Shown in pieces: positions 27,231 through 35,553 of a stretch of 64,000 nt of DNA. How positions within the stretch are numbered: position 1 is the first letter of the stretch; each line of letters begins with the position of its first letter. The position numbers and the translations under genes are program-made. The DNA lies in NCBI RefSeq assembly GCF_013344475.1, contig NZ_JABUOU010000011.1, positions 1-64,000 of the forward strand, written 5' to 3'. This DNA is from Martelella limonii (GTDB lineage Bacteria; Pseudomonadota; Alphaproteobacteria; Rhizobiales; Rhizobiaceae). The notes beneath the pieces were generated by a model. The model made no database searches and was not told where the DNA came from. It saw only the letters and a list, made by a program, of their open reading frames with translations.

Positions 27231-28814
27231 GTGGCGAATTACGATCACATCATCATCGGCAGCGGCATCAATGCGCTGGTTGCGGCGTCCCTTCTCGGCA
27301 AGGCCGGAAAGCGCGTGCTGGTGCTGGAACGCAATGACACGACCGGCGGCTGCCTGAAGACGGCCGAGATCACCGCGCCGGGCTACCTGCACGATGTGAT
27401 GGCGACCACCATGGTGCTGTTCCTCACCTCGCCCGCCTTTGCGGCGCTCGGCGGCGACCTTGCAGCGCGCGGCGTCGAATTCTGCCACACCGATACGCCG
27501 ACCGGCGTGTTGAGGCGTGATGGCAGCCATCTGATCTTCTCCACAGACCGCAAGCGCAACATCGCCGCATTTGCCGAAAAGGCCGATGGCGATGGCGCCG
27601 TCTTCGATGCCGAAATGGGCGCGATGGGAGGCGATGCGGACTTCGTGTTCTCCCTGCTCGGCGGCAACCTCTGGTCCGGCGCGACCATGAAGACGATGAT
27701 GAAGCAGGTGTGGAAGCGCGGCCCGCGCGGGCTCGCCGCCTGGTTCGGCGAGGCGCTGACGCCGGCGCGCGGCTATCTGGAAACGACCTACACCTCGGAA
27801 GAGGCAAAAGCGCTCTGGGCGCCCTGGGTGCTGCATTGCGGACTTTCGCCGGAGGCAAGCTATTCGGCCCAGATGCTGAAGGTGATCGGCTTTGCGATCG
27901 AGCTTGCCGGCTGCCCGATCGTCAAGGGCGGCGCGCGCAACCTCACGCTTGGCTTTGAAAAGCTGATCCGCGACCAGGGCGGCGAGATCCGGACCGGTGC
28001 GGATGTCGAGAGCATCACCCTCGACAATGCCGGCAAGGCCACCGGCGTGCGCCTTGCCGATGGCACGTCCCTTGTCGCCAAGTCCGGCGTCATTGCCTCG
28101 GTCACCCCGAACCAGCTCTACAACCGCCTGCTGGCCGGAAAGCCTGCGCCCGATGACGTTGCGAAAGGACTGAAATCCTATCGCTATGGCAAGGGCAACA
28201 TGCAGATTCACTATGCGCTGAAGGCGCCGCCGAAATGGAAGGCAGGCGCGGAGCTTGCCAATGTCGCCCTGATACACCTCACCGATGGTCTCGATGCGGT
28301 CTCGCGCTCTTCCAACGAGGCCGAGCGCGGCATGCTCCCGGCAGAACCCACGGTCTGCGTCGGCCAGCCGACCGCGCTTGATCCGACCCGGGCGCCGGAG
28401 GGCGGCGCAATCCTGTGGCTGCAGCTTCCCGATACGCCGCGCCATATCAAGGGCGATGCTGCGGGCCTCCTCGATTGCCCCGCCGACGGCCGCTGGACCG
28501 AGGCGCTGCGCGAGGCCTTTGCCGACCGCATCCATGCCATGCTTGCCGAGCGGATCGAGAATTTCGACGACATCGTGATTGCGCGCCATGCCGCGTCGCC
28601 GGCCGATCTCGAAGCCATGAACATGAACCTCGTGGGGGGCGATCCCTATGGCGGTTTCTGCGGGCTCGACCAGTTTTTCCTCTGGCGCCCGTTCAAGACT
28701 ACGTCTAACCACAAGACCCACATTCCCGGCCTCTATCACATCGGCGCATCGACCCATCCGGGTCCGGGCCTCGGTGGCGGCTCGGGCTATCTTCTGGCTT
28801 CCTCGCTGACGTAA
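27231..28814 (+). CDS. FAD-dependent oxidoreductase, phytoene desaturase-like (paralogue 2)
   Basis: A 527-residue flavoprotein with the N-terminal dinucleotide fold DHIIIGSGINALVAASLLGKAGK and GGCLKTAEITAPGYLHD, and the C-terminal IPGLYHIGASTHPGPGLGGGSGYL motif. It starts with GTG, with GAGGG 7 bases upstream, 60 bases after the cyclase gene, and is followed after 12 bases by the MarR gene. It shares extended similarity with the divergent paralogue at 24511, so the two may act in sequence or as a heteromeric pair on one substrate. The family oxidises C-C or C-N bonds using FAD; the substrate is unknown. No carotenoid pathway gene is near. Confidence 0.88.
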   Translation: MANYDHIIIGSGINALVAASLLGKAGKRVLVLERNDTTGGCLKTAEITAPGYLHDVMATTMVLFLTSPAFAALGGDLAARGVEFCHTDTPTGVLRRDGSHLIFSTDRKRNIAAFAEKADGDGAVFDAEMGAMGGDADFVFSLLGGNLWSGATMKTMMKQVWKRGPRGLAAWFGEALTPARGYLETTYTSEEAKALWAPWVLHCGLSPEASYSAQMLKVIGFAIELAGCPIVKGGARNLTLGFEKLIRDQGGEIRTGADVESITLDNAGKATGVRLADGTSLVAKSGVIASVTPNQLYNRLLAGKPAPDDVAKGLKSYRYGKGNMQIHYALKAPPKWKAGAELANVALIHLTDGLDAVSRSSNEAERGMLPAEPTVCVGQPTALDPTRAPEGGAILWLQLPDTPRHIKGDAAGLLDCPADGRWTEALREAFADRIHAMLAERIENFDDIVIARHAASPADLEAMNMNLVGGDPYGGFCGLDQFFLWRPFKTTSNHKTHIPGLYHIGASTHPGPGLGGGSGYLLASSLT

Positions 28815-28826
28815 TGGAGTGGATCG

Positions 28827-29333
28827 ATGGGTGAGCGTTTTTCAGGCTCGGTTCTCAATGATGACGGGGCCGCAGGCGAGATCGTCCGCAGCCTTGGCGA
28901 AATCGGCCTGAACGCCTTTGCGCCCTATCTGATGAACCGGGTGATGGCGCGCTACAATGCCAATCTGGCGGAAGAGCTCAAGCATCTCGGCATGAACACC
29001 GCCAAGGTGCGCACGCTTGCCGTGCTCTCGGTCACGCCGTCGGCAACCATCAACGAGCTTGCCGTCTTTGCCGTGATCGAGCAGTCGACCATGAGCCGTA
29101 CGCTCGATTCGCTCGAGGAACAGGGCTATATCCGCCGCCAGTCGCGCAATGAGGACATGCGGGTGCGCGACGTCTCGATCACCGAAGAAGGCCGCACCGC
29201 CTTCGAGGCGGCCTGGCCCACCATGTACGCCTTCCTGCTGCAGATGTTCGAGGGCATCGACGAGGACGAACACCGCGCCTTCGTGACCACACTGCAGAAG
29301 ATGCTGCGCAATGTGCGGGTGAACGAGATCTAG
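28827..29333 (+). CDS. MarR-family transcriptional regulator
   Basis: A 168-residue winged-helix regulator. The core is NTAKVRTLAVLSVTPSATI, then the recognition region LAVFAVIEQSTMSRTLDSLEEQGYIRRQ and the wing RNEDMRVRDVSITEEGRTAF. MarR proteins are usually dimeric repressors released by aromatic ligands. The 50-residue N-terminal extension is longer than usual. Co-transcription with the isatin-hydrolase-like gene and the presence of a repeated motif at three promoters of the region make it the leading candidate regulator of the whole 24.5-39.9 kb block. MarR proteins are known regulators of auxin catabolism loci in plant-associated bacteria, which fits an indole-type effector. Confidence 0.9.
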   Translation: MGERFSGSVLNDDGAAGEIVRSLGEIGLNAFAPYLMNRVMARYNANLAEELKHLGMNTAKVRTLAVLSVTPSATINELAVFAVIEQSTMSRTLDSLEEQGYIRRQSRNEDMRVRDVSITEEGRTAFEAAWPTMYAFLLQMFEGIDEDEHRAFVTTLQKMLRNVRVNEI

Positions 29334-29348
29334 AGCAGTGCAGGGTGG

Positions 29349-29752
29349 CGCTGGGCACCAAGCTTGCTGGCCGTTCGCTCAAGCCCCCGCCTCCAACCGC
29401 TCCTCTATGATCTCGCCCGACCTTCGATCGTGTCATGCTCGGGCTCGACCCGAGCATCCAGGCCACACGGAAAACGCTTCCTGGATCCTCGGGTCAAGCC
29501 CGAGGATGACGCGGACAGTGTGGAGCGGCTGTCCCAAAACTGAGCGGCAGCGCAGTTCCAGACAGGGCACCAGGCTTGGTGGCTGTCCGCATCAGCCCCC
29601 GTCTCCAATCGCTCCTCTATAGTCTCGCCCGGCCTTCGATCGGGTCATGCTCGGGCTCGACCCGAGCATCCAGGCCACACGGAGATCGCTTCCTCGATCC
29701 TCGGGTCAGGCCCGAGGACGACGCGGAAAGTGCGGAGCGGCTCCCCTAACCC
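29349..29752. repeat. Tandem duplication of a palindromic intergenic repeat (copies 3 and 4)
   Basis: Two copies of a unit of about 212 bases lie head to tail between the MarR gene and the convergent oxidoreductase beta gene. Each contains CTCCTCTAT, a TTCGATCG box, the palindrome CTCGGGCTCGACCCGAG (about 29438 and 29650) and, about 45 bases later, CCTCGGGTCAAGCCCGAGG or its variant. The copies differ by scattered point changes, so the duplication is not very recent. The 440-base gap contains no gene. Confidence 0.85.
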
Positions 29753-29773
29753 GACATGTCCGCAGCCCGTCGC

Positions 29774-31315
29774 CTAAAGCGTCGCCACCGTCTTCAGCGC
29801 GCCGTCGAGCGCGATGCCGCTTTCGTCGAGCAGGGCGGCCTGGCGCAGGCGCTTGAGCCAGGCGGCGCCATCCTCGCGGGTTTCCAGCATCGGGATCGCG
29901 GACATGACGCGATCGAATTTCGACAGGCCGCGGGCATGGGTGTCGGAGTAGCCCTTGACGAGACGGCGTGTCGCGATCGTCTCGCAGGCGAGATCGTAAT
30001 TGCGGGGCAGCACGGCGAGCGCCGTCTCGAGCCATGCCTCGCGATGCTCCGCCTCGCGGAAATGCCGCAGGCTGCCGCGACGGGTGCGCCGCATGGCGGC
30101 AAGGAGATAGAGCGAGGAGAACCAGAACAGCGTCGCGGTCTTGACCCGGCGGCCCTTGTTGATACGCCGGTCGAGCCATGCAAACAGCTTCGGGCAGTTT
30201 TCGATATAGAGCCCCAGCCCCTTCGGCAGCGTGCCGCAGACTTCCTCCATGCGCGGATGCATGTATTCGGTCATGTAGAGGATCTGGTCTTCCTTCACGC
30301 CCACCTCGTTTTCGACGCGCTTGAAACGGGTTCCGCGCACCTTGAGATCGGCAACCCGGACGACGTCGTCATAGGCCATGGCGACCGCGACATATTTGGC
30401 GGCCTCGACGGTGAAGGCAAAGCCCTTCTCCGCACCGCCATTTTCCCGGTCGGCGGAAAGAAGCGCTGCCATCCGCGTCAGATATTCGTCGGCATAGGCC
30501 GGATCCTGAAAATCGGTGAGCTTCTTCACGCCGGCAAACAGCATGGCATGGGCGACATCCGGAAATTCGCTGCGGATCCGGTTCACCAGCCTGTCGAGCA
30601 CCGGATGGCCGGCAGAGGCGGGAAGGGTATCCAGCCGCTTGACGGGCGTTGCCGAGACCTTGTCGTTTCCGCCCTGGAGCGCACGGGCATAGGCGGCATC
30701 GAACGCCTTGAGGCTCGCCGCGACGCCGCGCCCGCCGGCCTTGATCGTCTCGTGATAGGCTTCCTTTGGAAACGGCAGGGCCTTCGAGGCCGCGAACGCG
30801 CCGAACATGGCCGACGAAATCACGCTGCCATTCTTCACCGCAAGCGTATCCATGTCGAAGGCGATCGTCTTGCGGGCGGCGAAATCGGTGGCGTCGACCA
30901 CGGTTTCGGGATTGCCGATGCCATCGCCCGGCTTTTCCTTTTCGCCGACGGCGAAGGAGCGGTGGGTGGAGGCGACCAGAAGCGTCTTGTCCGGCGTCAC
31001 GAGCCCCCGCATCACGGAACGGCCGGCCTCCATCAGTTCGGCCGCAATCACCACATCCACATCGCCGGGGGTCGGCATCAGCGACAGGATCGGCGTTTCG
31101 CCATCGCGCGCGCGGATCATCTCGAGATAATAGATCGTGGCGCCGGTGCGCTGGGCAACGCCCGGCACAGAGGTTGTCTGCGCCACCCAGCCCTGGCTTT
31201 CGGCGAGATTGACGATCCAGTCGGCGAGAACCCCGCCGCCCTGTCCACCCATGGCGAGGATCGCGATCGAAAACGGCTTGTCGGCGGAAAGCGCCCGGCT
31301 ATCGGTCATCATCAT
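29774..31315 (-). CDS. iorB: Indolepyruvate ferredoxin oxidoreductase beta subunit with DUF6537-type C-terminal domain
   Basis: A 513-residue partner of the alpha subunit directly upstream. Residues about 10-210 form the pyruvate-ferredoxin-oxidoreductase gamma-type domain (SIAILAMGGQGGGVLADWIV, TSVPGVAQRTGATIYYLEM), which together with the alpha subunit oxidatively decarboxylates arylpyruvates to aryl-acetyl-CoA. The remaining 300 residues are an alpha-helical extension (GTRFKRVENEVGVKEDQILYMTEYMHPR area) that I assign to DUF6537, found on the longer proteobacterial version; archaeal IorB proteins are about 200 residues. Three consecutive ATG codons (31315, 31312, 31309) make the start ambiguous by two residues. 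It begins five bases after the alpha-subunit stop, so the two are co-translated. Confidence 0.9.
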   Translation of the reverse strand: MMMTDSRALSADKPFSIAILAMGGQGGGVLADWIVNLAESQGWVAQTTSVPGVAQRTGATIYYLEMIRARDGETPILSLMPTPGDVDVVIAAELMEAGRSVMRGLVTPDKTLLVASTHRSFAVGEKEKPGDGIGNPETVVDATDFAARKTIAFDMDTLAVKNGSVISSAMFGAFAASKALPFPKEAYHETIKAGGRGVAASLKAFDAAYARALQGGNDKVSATPVKRLDTLPASAGHPVLDRLVNRIRSEFPDVAHAMLFAGVKKLTDFQDPAYADEYLTRMAALLSADRENGGAEKGFAFTVEAAKYVAVAMAYDDVVRVADLKVRGTRFKRVENEVGVKEDQILYMTEYMHPRMEEVCGTLPKGLGLYIENCPKLFAWLDRRINKGRRVKTATLFWFSSLYLLAAMRRTRRGSLRHFREAEHREAWLETALAVLPRNYDLACETIATRRLVKGYSDTHARGLSKFDRVMSAIPMLETREDGAAWLKRLRQAALLDESGIALDGALKTVATL

Positions 31316-31320
31316 GGCCC

Positions 31321-33471
31321 TTACTCCGCGAATGCGATGCGCCGCGCCTGGCGGCGCTGCAGGAAGCCGATCACGGCGGTGCGGACGCGGTGCACGAAGC
31401 GGTCCCATCCGGTCGGATTGTGGATCACGTCGGCGCGGTAGAAGGACGGACAGAGCACCGCCGCCTCCGACACCTCGCCGCAATTGCCGCAGCCGACGCA
31501 GGAATTGTCGATTGCCGCCACCGGGTCATCCTTCAGCGGATCGTCGGTGTGCTTGACCGAGAGCGACGGACAGCCCGACAGGCGGATGCAGGCGTGATCG
31601 CCGGTGCAGACATCCTCATCGACGCCGAAACGCTCCTTGACCATGCGCTTGCCGTCCTTGACCGCCTTCGCAAATTGCGGCTTCACCCGGCGCTGCTTGT
31701 TCAACATGCATTCCGAGGAGGCGACGATGATCTTCGGCCCCTTTTCCTCGGTCGTCAGCGCCTCGCGCAGCGTGTCGCGCATCTTGGCAACGTCATAGGT
31801 GCGGTCGATCTGGCGCACCCATTTGGCGCCGACGCCCTTGACCGCATCCACGATCGAATTGTTGGTCTTGCGCCGGGCATTGTCGGCGCGCGACGAGAGA
31901 ATGTCCTGACCGCCGGTGGCCGCCGAATAGTAATTGTCGACCACCAGAATGACGCCATCCTGCTTGTTGAAGACCGCATTGCCGACGGAAGTGGCAAGCC
32001 CGTTGTGCCAGAAGCCGCCATCGCCCATGACCGAGATCGAACGCTTGTCGGCATCGACGTTGAAGGCCGAGGCGGATGCCGGGCCGAGCCCATAACCCAT
32101 CGTGGTGCCGCCGATATTGAAGGGCGGCAGGATCGAAAACAGGTGACAGCCGATATCGGCGGAGACGTGATGCTCGCCGAGTTCCTTCTCGACGAGCTTC
32201 ATCGCCGCAAAGATCGGCCGCTCCGGACAGCCGGTGCAAAAGCCTGCGGGGCGCGGCGGCACCACCTCTGCCAGCGCCTTCACCTTGGCGTTTGAAAGGA
32301 CGGGGCCCGCGTCCGGCACCGGCGGGCGGTTGCCGAGGATCTGCGGCGCATTCGCCTCGAAGAAGGCTGTCAGCCCGTTGACCAGCACCGGCGTGGTATA
32401 TTCTCCGCCGAGCGGCAGGATGTCCTTGCCGGAAACCTTGGTATTGAGATCGCGGCGGCGCATCAGCGTGTGCAGCGCCTGCTCGATATATTCCGGCGCG
32501 CCCTCTTCCAGCATGATCACCGCCTTCTTTCCGGCGGCAAAGGCGATCACCTCGTCGTCGATCATCGGATAGGCGACATTCATGCAGTAGATCGGCACCC
32601 GGGAATTGCCGTAGACATCGGCAAGGCCGAGCTGCTGCAGCGCGCGCATCGTGCTGTTGTAGAGCCCGCCCTGCATGATGATGCCGACATCGCCCTCCTC
32701 CGGGCCGAAGAATTCGTTGAGACGGTTTTCCTTCACGAAGGAAATCGCCGCAGGCCAGCGCTTCTCGAGCTTTTCCTTCTCGTGCACGAAGCTTGCAGGC
32801 GGCAACACGATGCGGGAAACGTCGCGTTTCGGGTGTTCCAGCGCCTCGCGCAGGGTGAAGGCCGGGCGCTTGTTGTCCTTGGCTTCGAAATGGCCGTGAA
32901 CATGGCAGGAGCGGATACCGACCTGCAGCATGACAGGAGTGTTGGAGGCTTCGGAGAGCTCGAACCCCTTTTCCACCGCATCGACGATCGAGGGCAGGTT
33001 CGGCCGCGGCGTCAACAGCCACATCTGCGATTTCATCGCAAAGGCATGGCTGCGCTCCTGCATGATCGAGGAGCCCTCGCCGAAATCCTCGCCGATGATG
33101 ACGAGCGCGCCGCCGGTGACGCCGCCCGAGGAAAGGTTGGAGAGCGCGTCGGAGGCGACATTGGTGCCGGCGGTGGATTTCCAGGTTACCGCGCCGCGCA
33201 CGGGATACATCACCGAGGCCGACAGCATGGCGGCGGCGGCGGCTTCGGAGGCGGAGGATTCGAAGTGAACGCCGAGATCGGCCATCACATCCTTGGCGTC
33301 GGCCAGCACATCCATCAGGTGCGAGATCGGAGACCCCTGATATCCGCCGACATAGGACACGCCGGACTGCAGCAGCGCCTTGGTGATGGCAAGGATACCT
33401 TCGCCGCGAAAGGTATCCCCCTCGCCCAGTTTCAGATCCTCGACTTCGCGAGCAAAAGAGCGCTCAGCCAT
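31321..33471 (-). CDS. iorA: Indolepyruvate ferredoxin oxidoreductase alpha subunit
   Basis: A 716-residue thiamine-diphosphate enzyme that oxidises indolepyruvate or other arylpyruvates and passes electrons to ferredoxin. The N-terminal pyrimidine-binding domain starts GEGILAITKALLQSGVSYVGGYQGSP. The TPP/Mg site is SVMGDGGFWHNGLATSVGN with ILVVDNYYSAATGGQD. Near the C-terminus two Cys clusters (DVCTGDHACIRLSGCPSL and NSCVGCGNCGEVSEAAVLCPSF) should bind [4Fe-4S] centres. Such enzymes are classically from archaea and anaerobes; longer forms occur in aerobic proteobacteria. It leads the leftward iorA-iorB pair. The operator-like motif at 33514 lies 43 bases upstream of its start. Confidence 0.93.
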   Translation of the reverse strand: MAERSFAREVEDLKLGEGDTFRGEGILAITKALLQSGVSYVGGYQGSPISHLMDVLADAKDVMADLGVHFESSASEAAAAAMLSASVMYPVRGAVTWKSTAGTNVASDALSNLSSGGVTGGALVIIGEDFGEGSSIMQERSHAFAMKSQMWLLTPRPNLPSIVDAVEKGFELSEASNTPVMLQVGIRSCHVHGHFEAKDNKRPAFTLREALEHPKRDVSRIVLPPASFVHEKEKLEKRWPAAISFVKENRLNEFFGPEEGDVGIIMQGGLYNSTMRALQQLGLADVYGNSRVPIYCMNVAYPMIDDEVIAFAAGKKAVIMLEEGAPEYIEQALHTLMRRRDLNTKVSGKDILPLGGEYTTPVLVNGLTAFFEANAPQILGNRPPVPDAGPVLSNAKVKALAEVVPPRPAGFCTGCPERPIFAAMKLVEKELGEHHVSADIGCHLFSILPPFNIGGTTMGYGLGPASASAFNVDADKRSISVMGDGGFWHNGLATSVGNAVFNKQDGVILVVDNYYSAATGGQDILSSRADNARRKTNNSIVDAVKGVGAKWVRQIDRTYDVAKMRDTLREALTTEEKGPKIIVASSECMLNKQRRVKPQFAKAVKDGKRMVKERFGVDEDVCTGDHACIRLSGCPSLSVKHTDDPLKDDPVAAIDNSCVGCGNCGEVSEAAVLCPSFYRADVIHNPTGWDRFVHRVRTAVIGFLQRRQARRIAFAE

Positions 33472-33781
33472 CTCGACATCCCCTTTTCCGTAGACCGGAT
33501 TTTTGAATTAACATGCATTAGCATATTTTTGGGAATCTCGAAATGTCAACAAAAATAGCGAATTTTTGGAGGAATCCGCGTCATCTCCGGGTTCGGCCCC
33601 GCCCGAAGTCATGCAATTGCATATTTATGCATCAGAATATGCTCAAATGGCGCTCAAAATTTTAAACCTCAAATATTTGCCTTGCCGGACCGCCCGTTTT
33701 GCTCTTAGACTTGGCACAAACAACAAGCATGACCCCGTGGACAACCATTTCTGCGGGCTCGGGAACAACTGGAGCATCATC
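33472..33781. promoter_or_regulatory. Divergent control region with clustered operator-like motifs
   Basis: This 310-base AT-rich stretch serves both the leftward iorAB genes and the rightward peptide-type ABC operon. It carries TGCATTAGCATATTTT (33514-33529) containing the inverted repeat ATGC-ATTA-GCAT, then a cluster of half sites at 33611-33642: the perfect palindrome ATGCAATTGCAT, the inverted repeat TGCATA-TT-TATGCA, and TGCATCAGAATATGC. The consensus TGCATnAnnATAT is shared with site 26272 upstream of the cyclase. No gene is seen here; a longer frame entering from 33566 lacks a ribosome site and a signal-peptide start. Confidence 0.55.
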
Positions 33782-35317
33782 ATGACGACCTTTACCCGTC
33801 GCCAAACACTTGGCCTTGGCGCAGCCGCTTTCGTTTCAGGTCTCCTCGCTGGCCGCTTGCAGGTCCTCGCCGCGGAAACCGACACGCTTACCATTGCTTT
33901 CAATGTAAACCTTCCCTCCTTCGATCCGACCGTCGGCGCCTCTGCCGTCAACCCGACGATCCAGGCGATCTACCGCTCGATCTTCAGCCAGTATGTCGGC
34001 CAGAAGCCGGATCTCTCCTTTGAGCCCGGCATCCTGACCGACTGGGGCTGGAACGAGGACAAGACCAAGGTCTGGATGGAGGTCCGCGAGGGCGCGACCT
34101 GGCATGACGGATCGCCGGTCACCCCCGAAGACGTGGTCTGGTCGCTCGAGCGCGCCGCCAACCCCGAAACCGGCAACCCGATCCAGTTCGTCTGGTCGAC
34201 GATCGGCAATTTTGCGATCGAGGGCAACAAGGTCACCGCCGACGTGCTCCGCTTCGAGCCGACGCTGTTCATGTGGATGGCGTTCCTCACCGGCTATGTC
34301 ATGCCGAAGGCCTATTACGAAAAGGTCGGCGCGGAAGGCTTCGAAAAGGCCCCGATCGGCTCCGGCCCCTATATGGTCGAGGAATATGAGGGCAACGCCT
34401 TCCTCAAGCTCAAGGCCTATCCCGGCTATTATGGCGACAAGCCCGCCTTCGACACCGTAATCTTCAAATTCGTTCCGGACACGACGAGCCGCGTTGCCGA
34501 AATCGAATCCGGCTCCTCCGACGTCACGCTCGAAATCCCCTACGAGGAATATGACCGCCTGATCGCCAAGCCCGGCCTTTCCGGCGTGGCCGAGCCGGTT
34601 TCCGACATCGGCATGATCTTCCTCAACAATATCGACGTGATGAACGACAAGAATGTCCGTCTTGCCGCCAATTACGCGATCAACAAGCAGGCGATCATAG
34701 ACCGGCTTCTGTCCGGCTATGGCGTGCCGCTCGACACGCTGGAAGCGCCGGAATATTCCGCCTTCGATCCCGACATCAAGGTGCCCTACGATCCCGAACT
34801 CGCGGTCAAGCTTCTGGCAGAGTCCGGTTACTCGGTCGACAATCCGGTGAAGTTCACGATCCAGACCACGCGCGGGCTGAAGCCCAAGGATTACGAGATG
34901 ATCCAGGCGATCGTCGGCATGTGGCGCAAGGTCGGCATCGATGCGAATATCGAGGTCTACGAGATCGCCAAGCATTACGAACTGCGCGCGGCCGACGAAC
35001 TGGCCCCTGCCGCCTTCTACAACTGGGGCAATGCCATCGGCGACCCGACCACCTCCACCGGCTTTGCCATGTTCGGCCCGTCGCCGCACTCGGTCTGGAA
35101 CACCGACGACCTCGACGGCATGATCGGCCCGCTCTGGGGCGAAATGGATGAGGAAAAGCGGATCGAAGGCTGGAAGGCGGTCAGCAAGTACATTGCCGAA
35201 CAGGGTTATGTGATTCCGCTCCTCCAGTATGTCCAGCCGATCGTGTTCAAGGACACGCTGACGGTGACGCCGAACGTTTCCGGCGCGCTCGAGCCGACGC
35301 TGGTTGCGCCGAAGTAA
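33782..35317 (+). CDS. Peptide/opine-type ABC transporter substrate-binding protein
   Basis: A 511-residue periplasmic SBP_bac_5 family protein (DppA/OppA/NikA type). The start at 33782 yields a twin-arginine-like leader (FTRRQTLGLGAAAFVSGLLAG), suggesting export by Tat. The mature fold shows TLTIAFNVNLPSFDPTVGAS, GATWHDGSPVTPEDVVWSLERA, GSGPYMVEEYEG and the DKNVRLAANYAINKQAIIDRLL block, all typical. Ligands in this family include di- and oligopeptides, opines, nickel and plant-derived small molecules. It is followed by two permease, two ATPase and one aldolase genes in the same direction, a complete importer. GGAG lies 9 bases before the ATG. Confidence 0.93.
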   Translation: MTTFTRRQTLGLGAAAFVSGLLAGRLQVLAAETDTLTIAFNVNLPSFDPTVGASAVNPTIQAIYRSIFSQYVGQKPDLSFEPGILTDWGWNEDKTKVWMEVREGATWHDGSPVTPEDVVWSLERAANPETGNPIQFVWSTIGNFAIEGNKVTADVLRFEPTLFMWMAFLTGYVMPKAYYEKVGAEGFEKAPIGSGPYMVEEYEGNAFLKLKAYPGYYGDKPAFDTVIFKFVPDTTSRVAEIESGSSDVTLEIPYEEYDRLIAKPGLSGVAEPVSDIGMIFLNNIDVMNDKNVRLAANYAINKQAIIDRLLSGYGVPLDTLEAPEYSAFDPDIKVPYDPELAVKLLAESGYSVDNPVKFTIQTTRGLKPKDYEMIQAIVGMWRKVGIDANIEVYEIAKHYELRAADELAPAAFYNWGNAIGDPTTSTGFAMFGPSPHSVWNTDDLDGMIGPLWGEMDEEKRIEGWKAVSKYIAEQGYVIPLLQYVQPIVFKDTLTVTPNVSGALEPTLVAPK

Positions 35318-35388
35318 GCTTTTAGGCACAGGCTGCAGGCATGGTGCCGCCTGTCCCTGTGTCTCAAGAGACGCCACCTTCTCATGAG

Positions 35389-35470
35389 TCATGCTCGGGC
35401 TTGACCCGAGCATCCAGGCCACACGGAAAGCGCTGCCTGGACCCTCGGGTCAAGCCCGAGGGTGACGCGG
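35389..35470. repeat. Palindromic intergenic repeat, copy 5
   Basis: CTCGGGCTTGACCCGAG (about 35394-35410) followed about 30 bases later by CCTCGGGTCAAGCCCGAGGG (35442-35462). It lies between the binding-protein gene and the first permease gene of the same operon, so the hairpins may lower expression of the membrane components relative to the binding protein. Confidence 0.85.
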
Positions 35471-35553
35471 AGAGGGGGAGAGAGCTTTAGAACAAGGCTG
35501 GAGCAGAGCACCGCTCTCCTCCTTTAAACTTGAAGAAATGCGGCGGAGTATTC

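Noticed and set aside
29349-29752. CRISPR array in the repeat-rich gap
   Set aside because: Only two units of about 212 bases with internal palindromes; no regular short repeats and spacers and no cas genes.
33566-33781. N-terminal extension of the peptide-type binding protein
   Set aside because: It would place the Tat-like signal peptide about 70 residues inside the protein and run through the clustered operator motifs.
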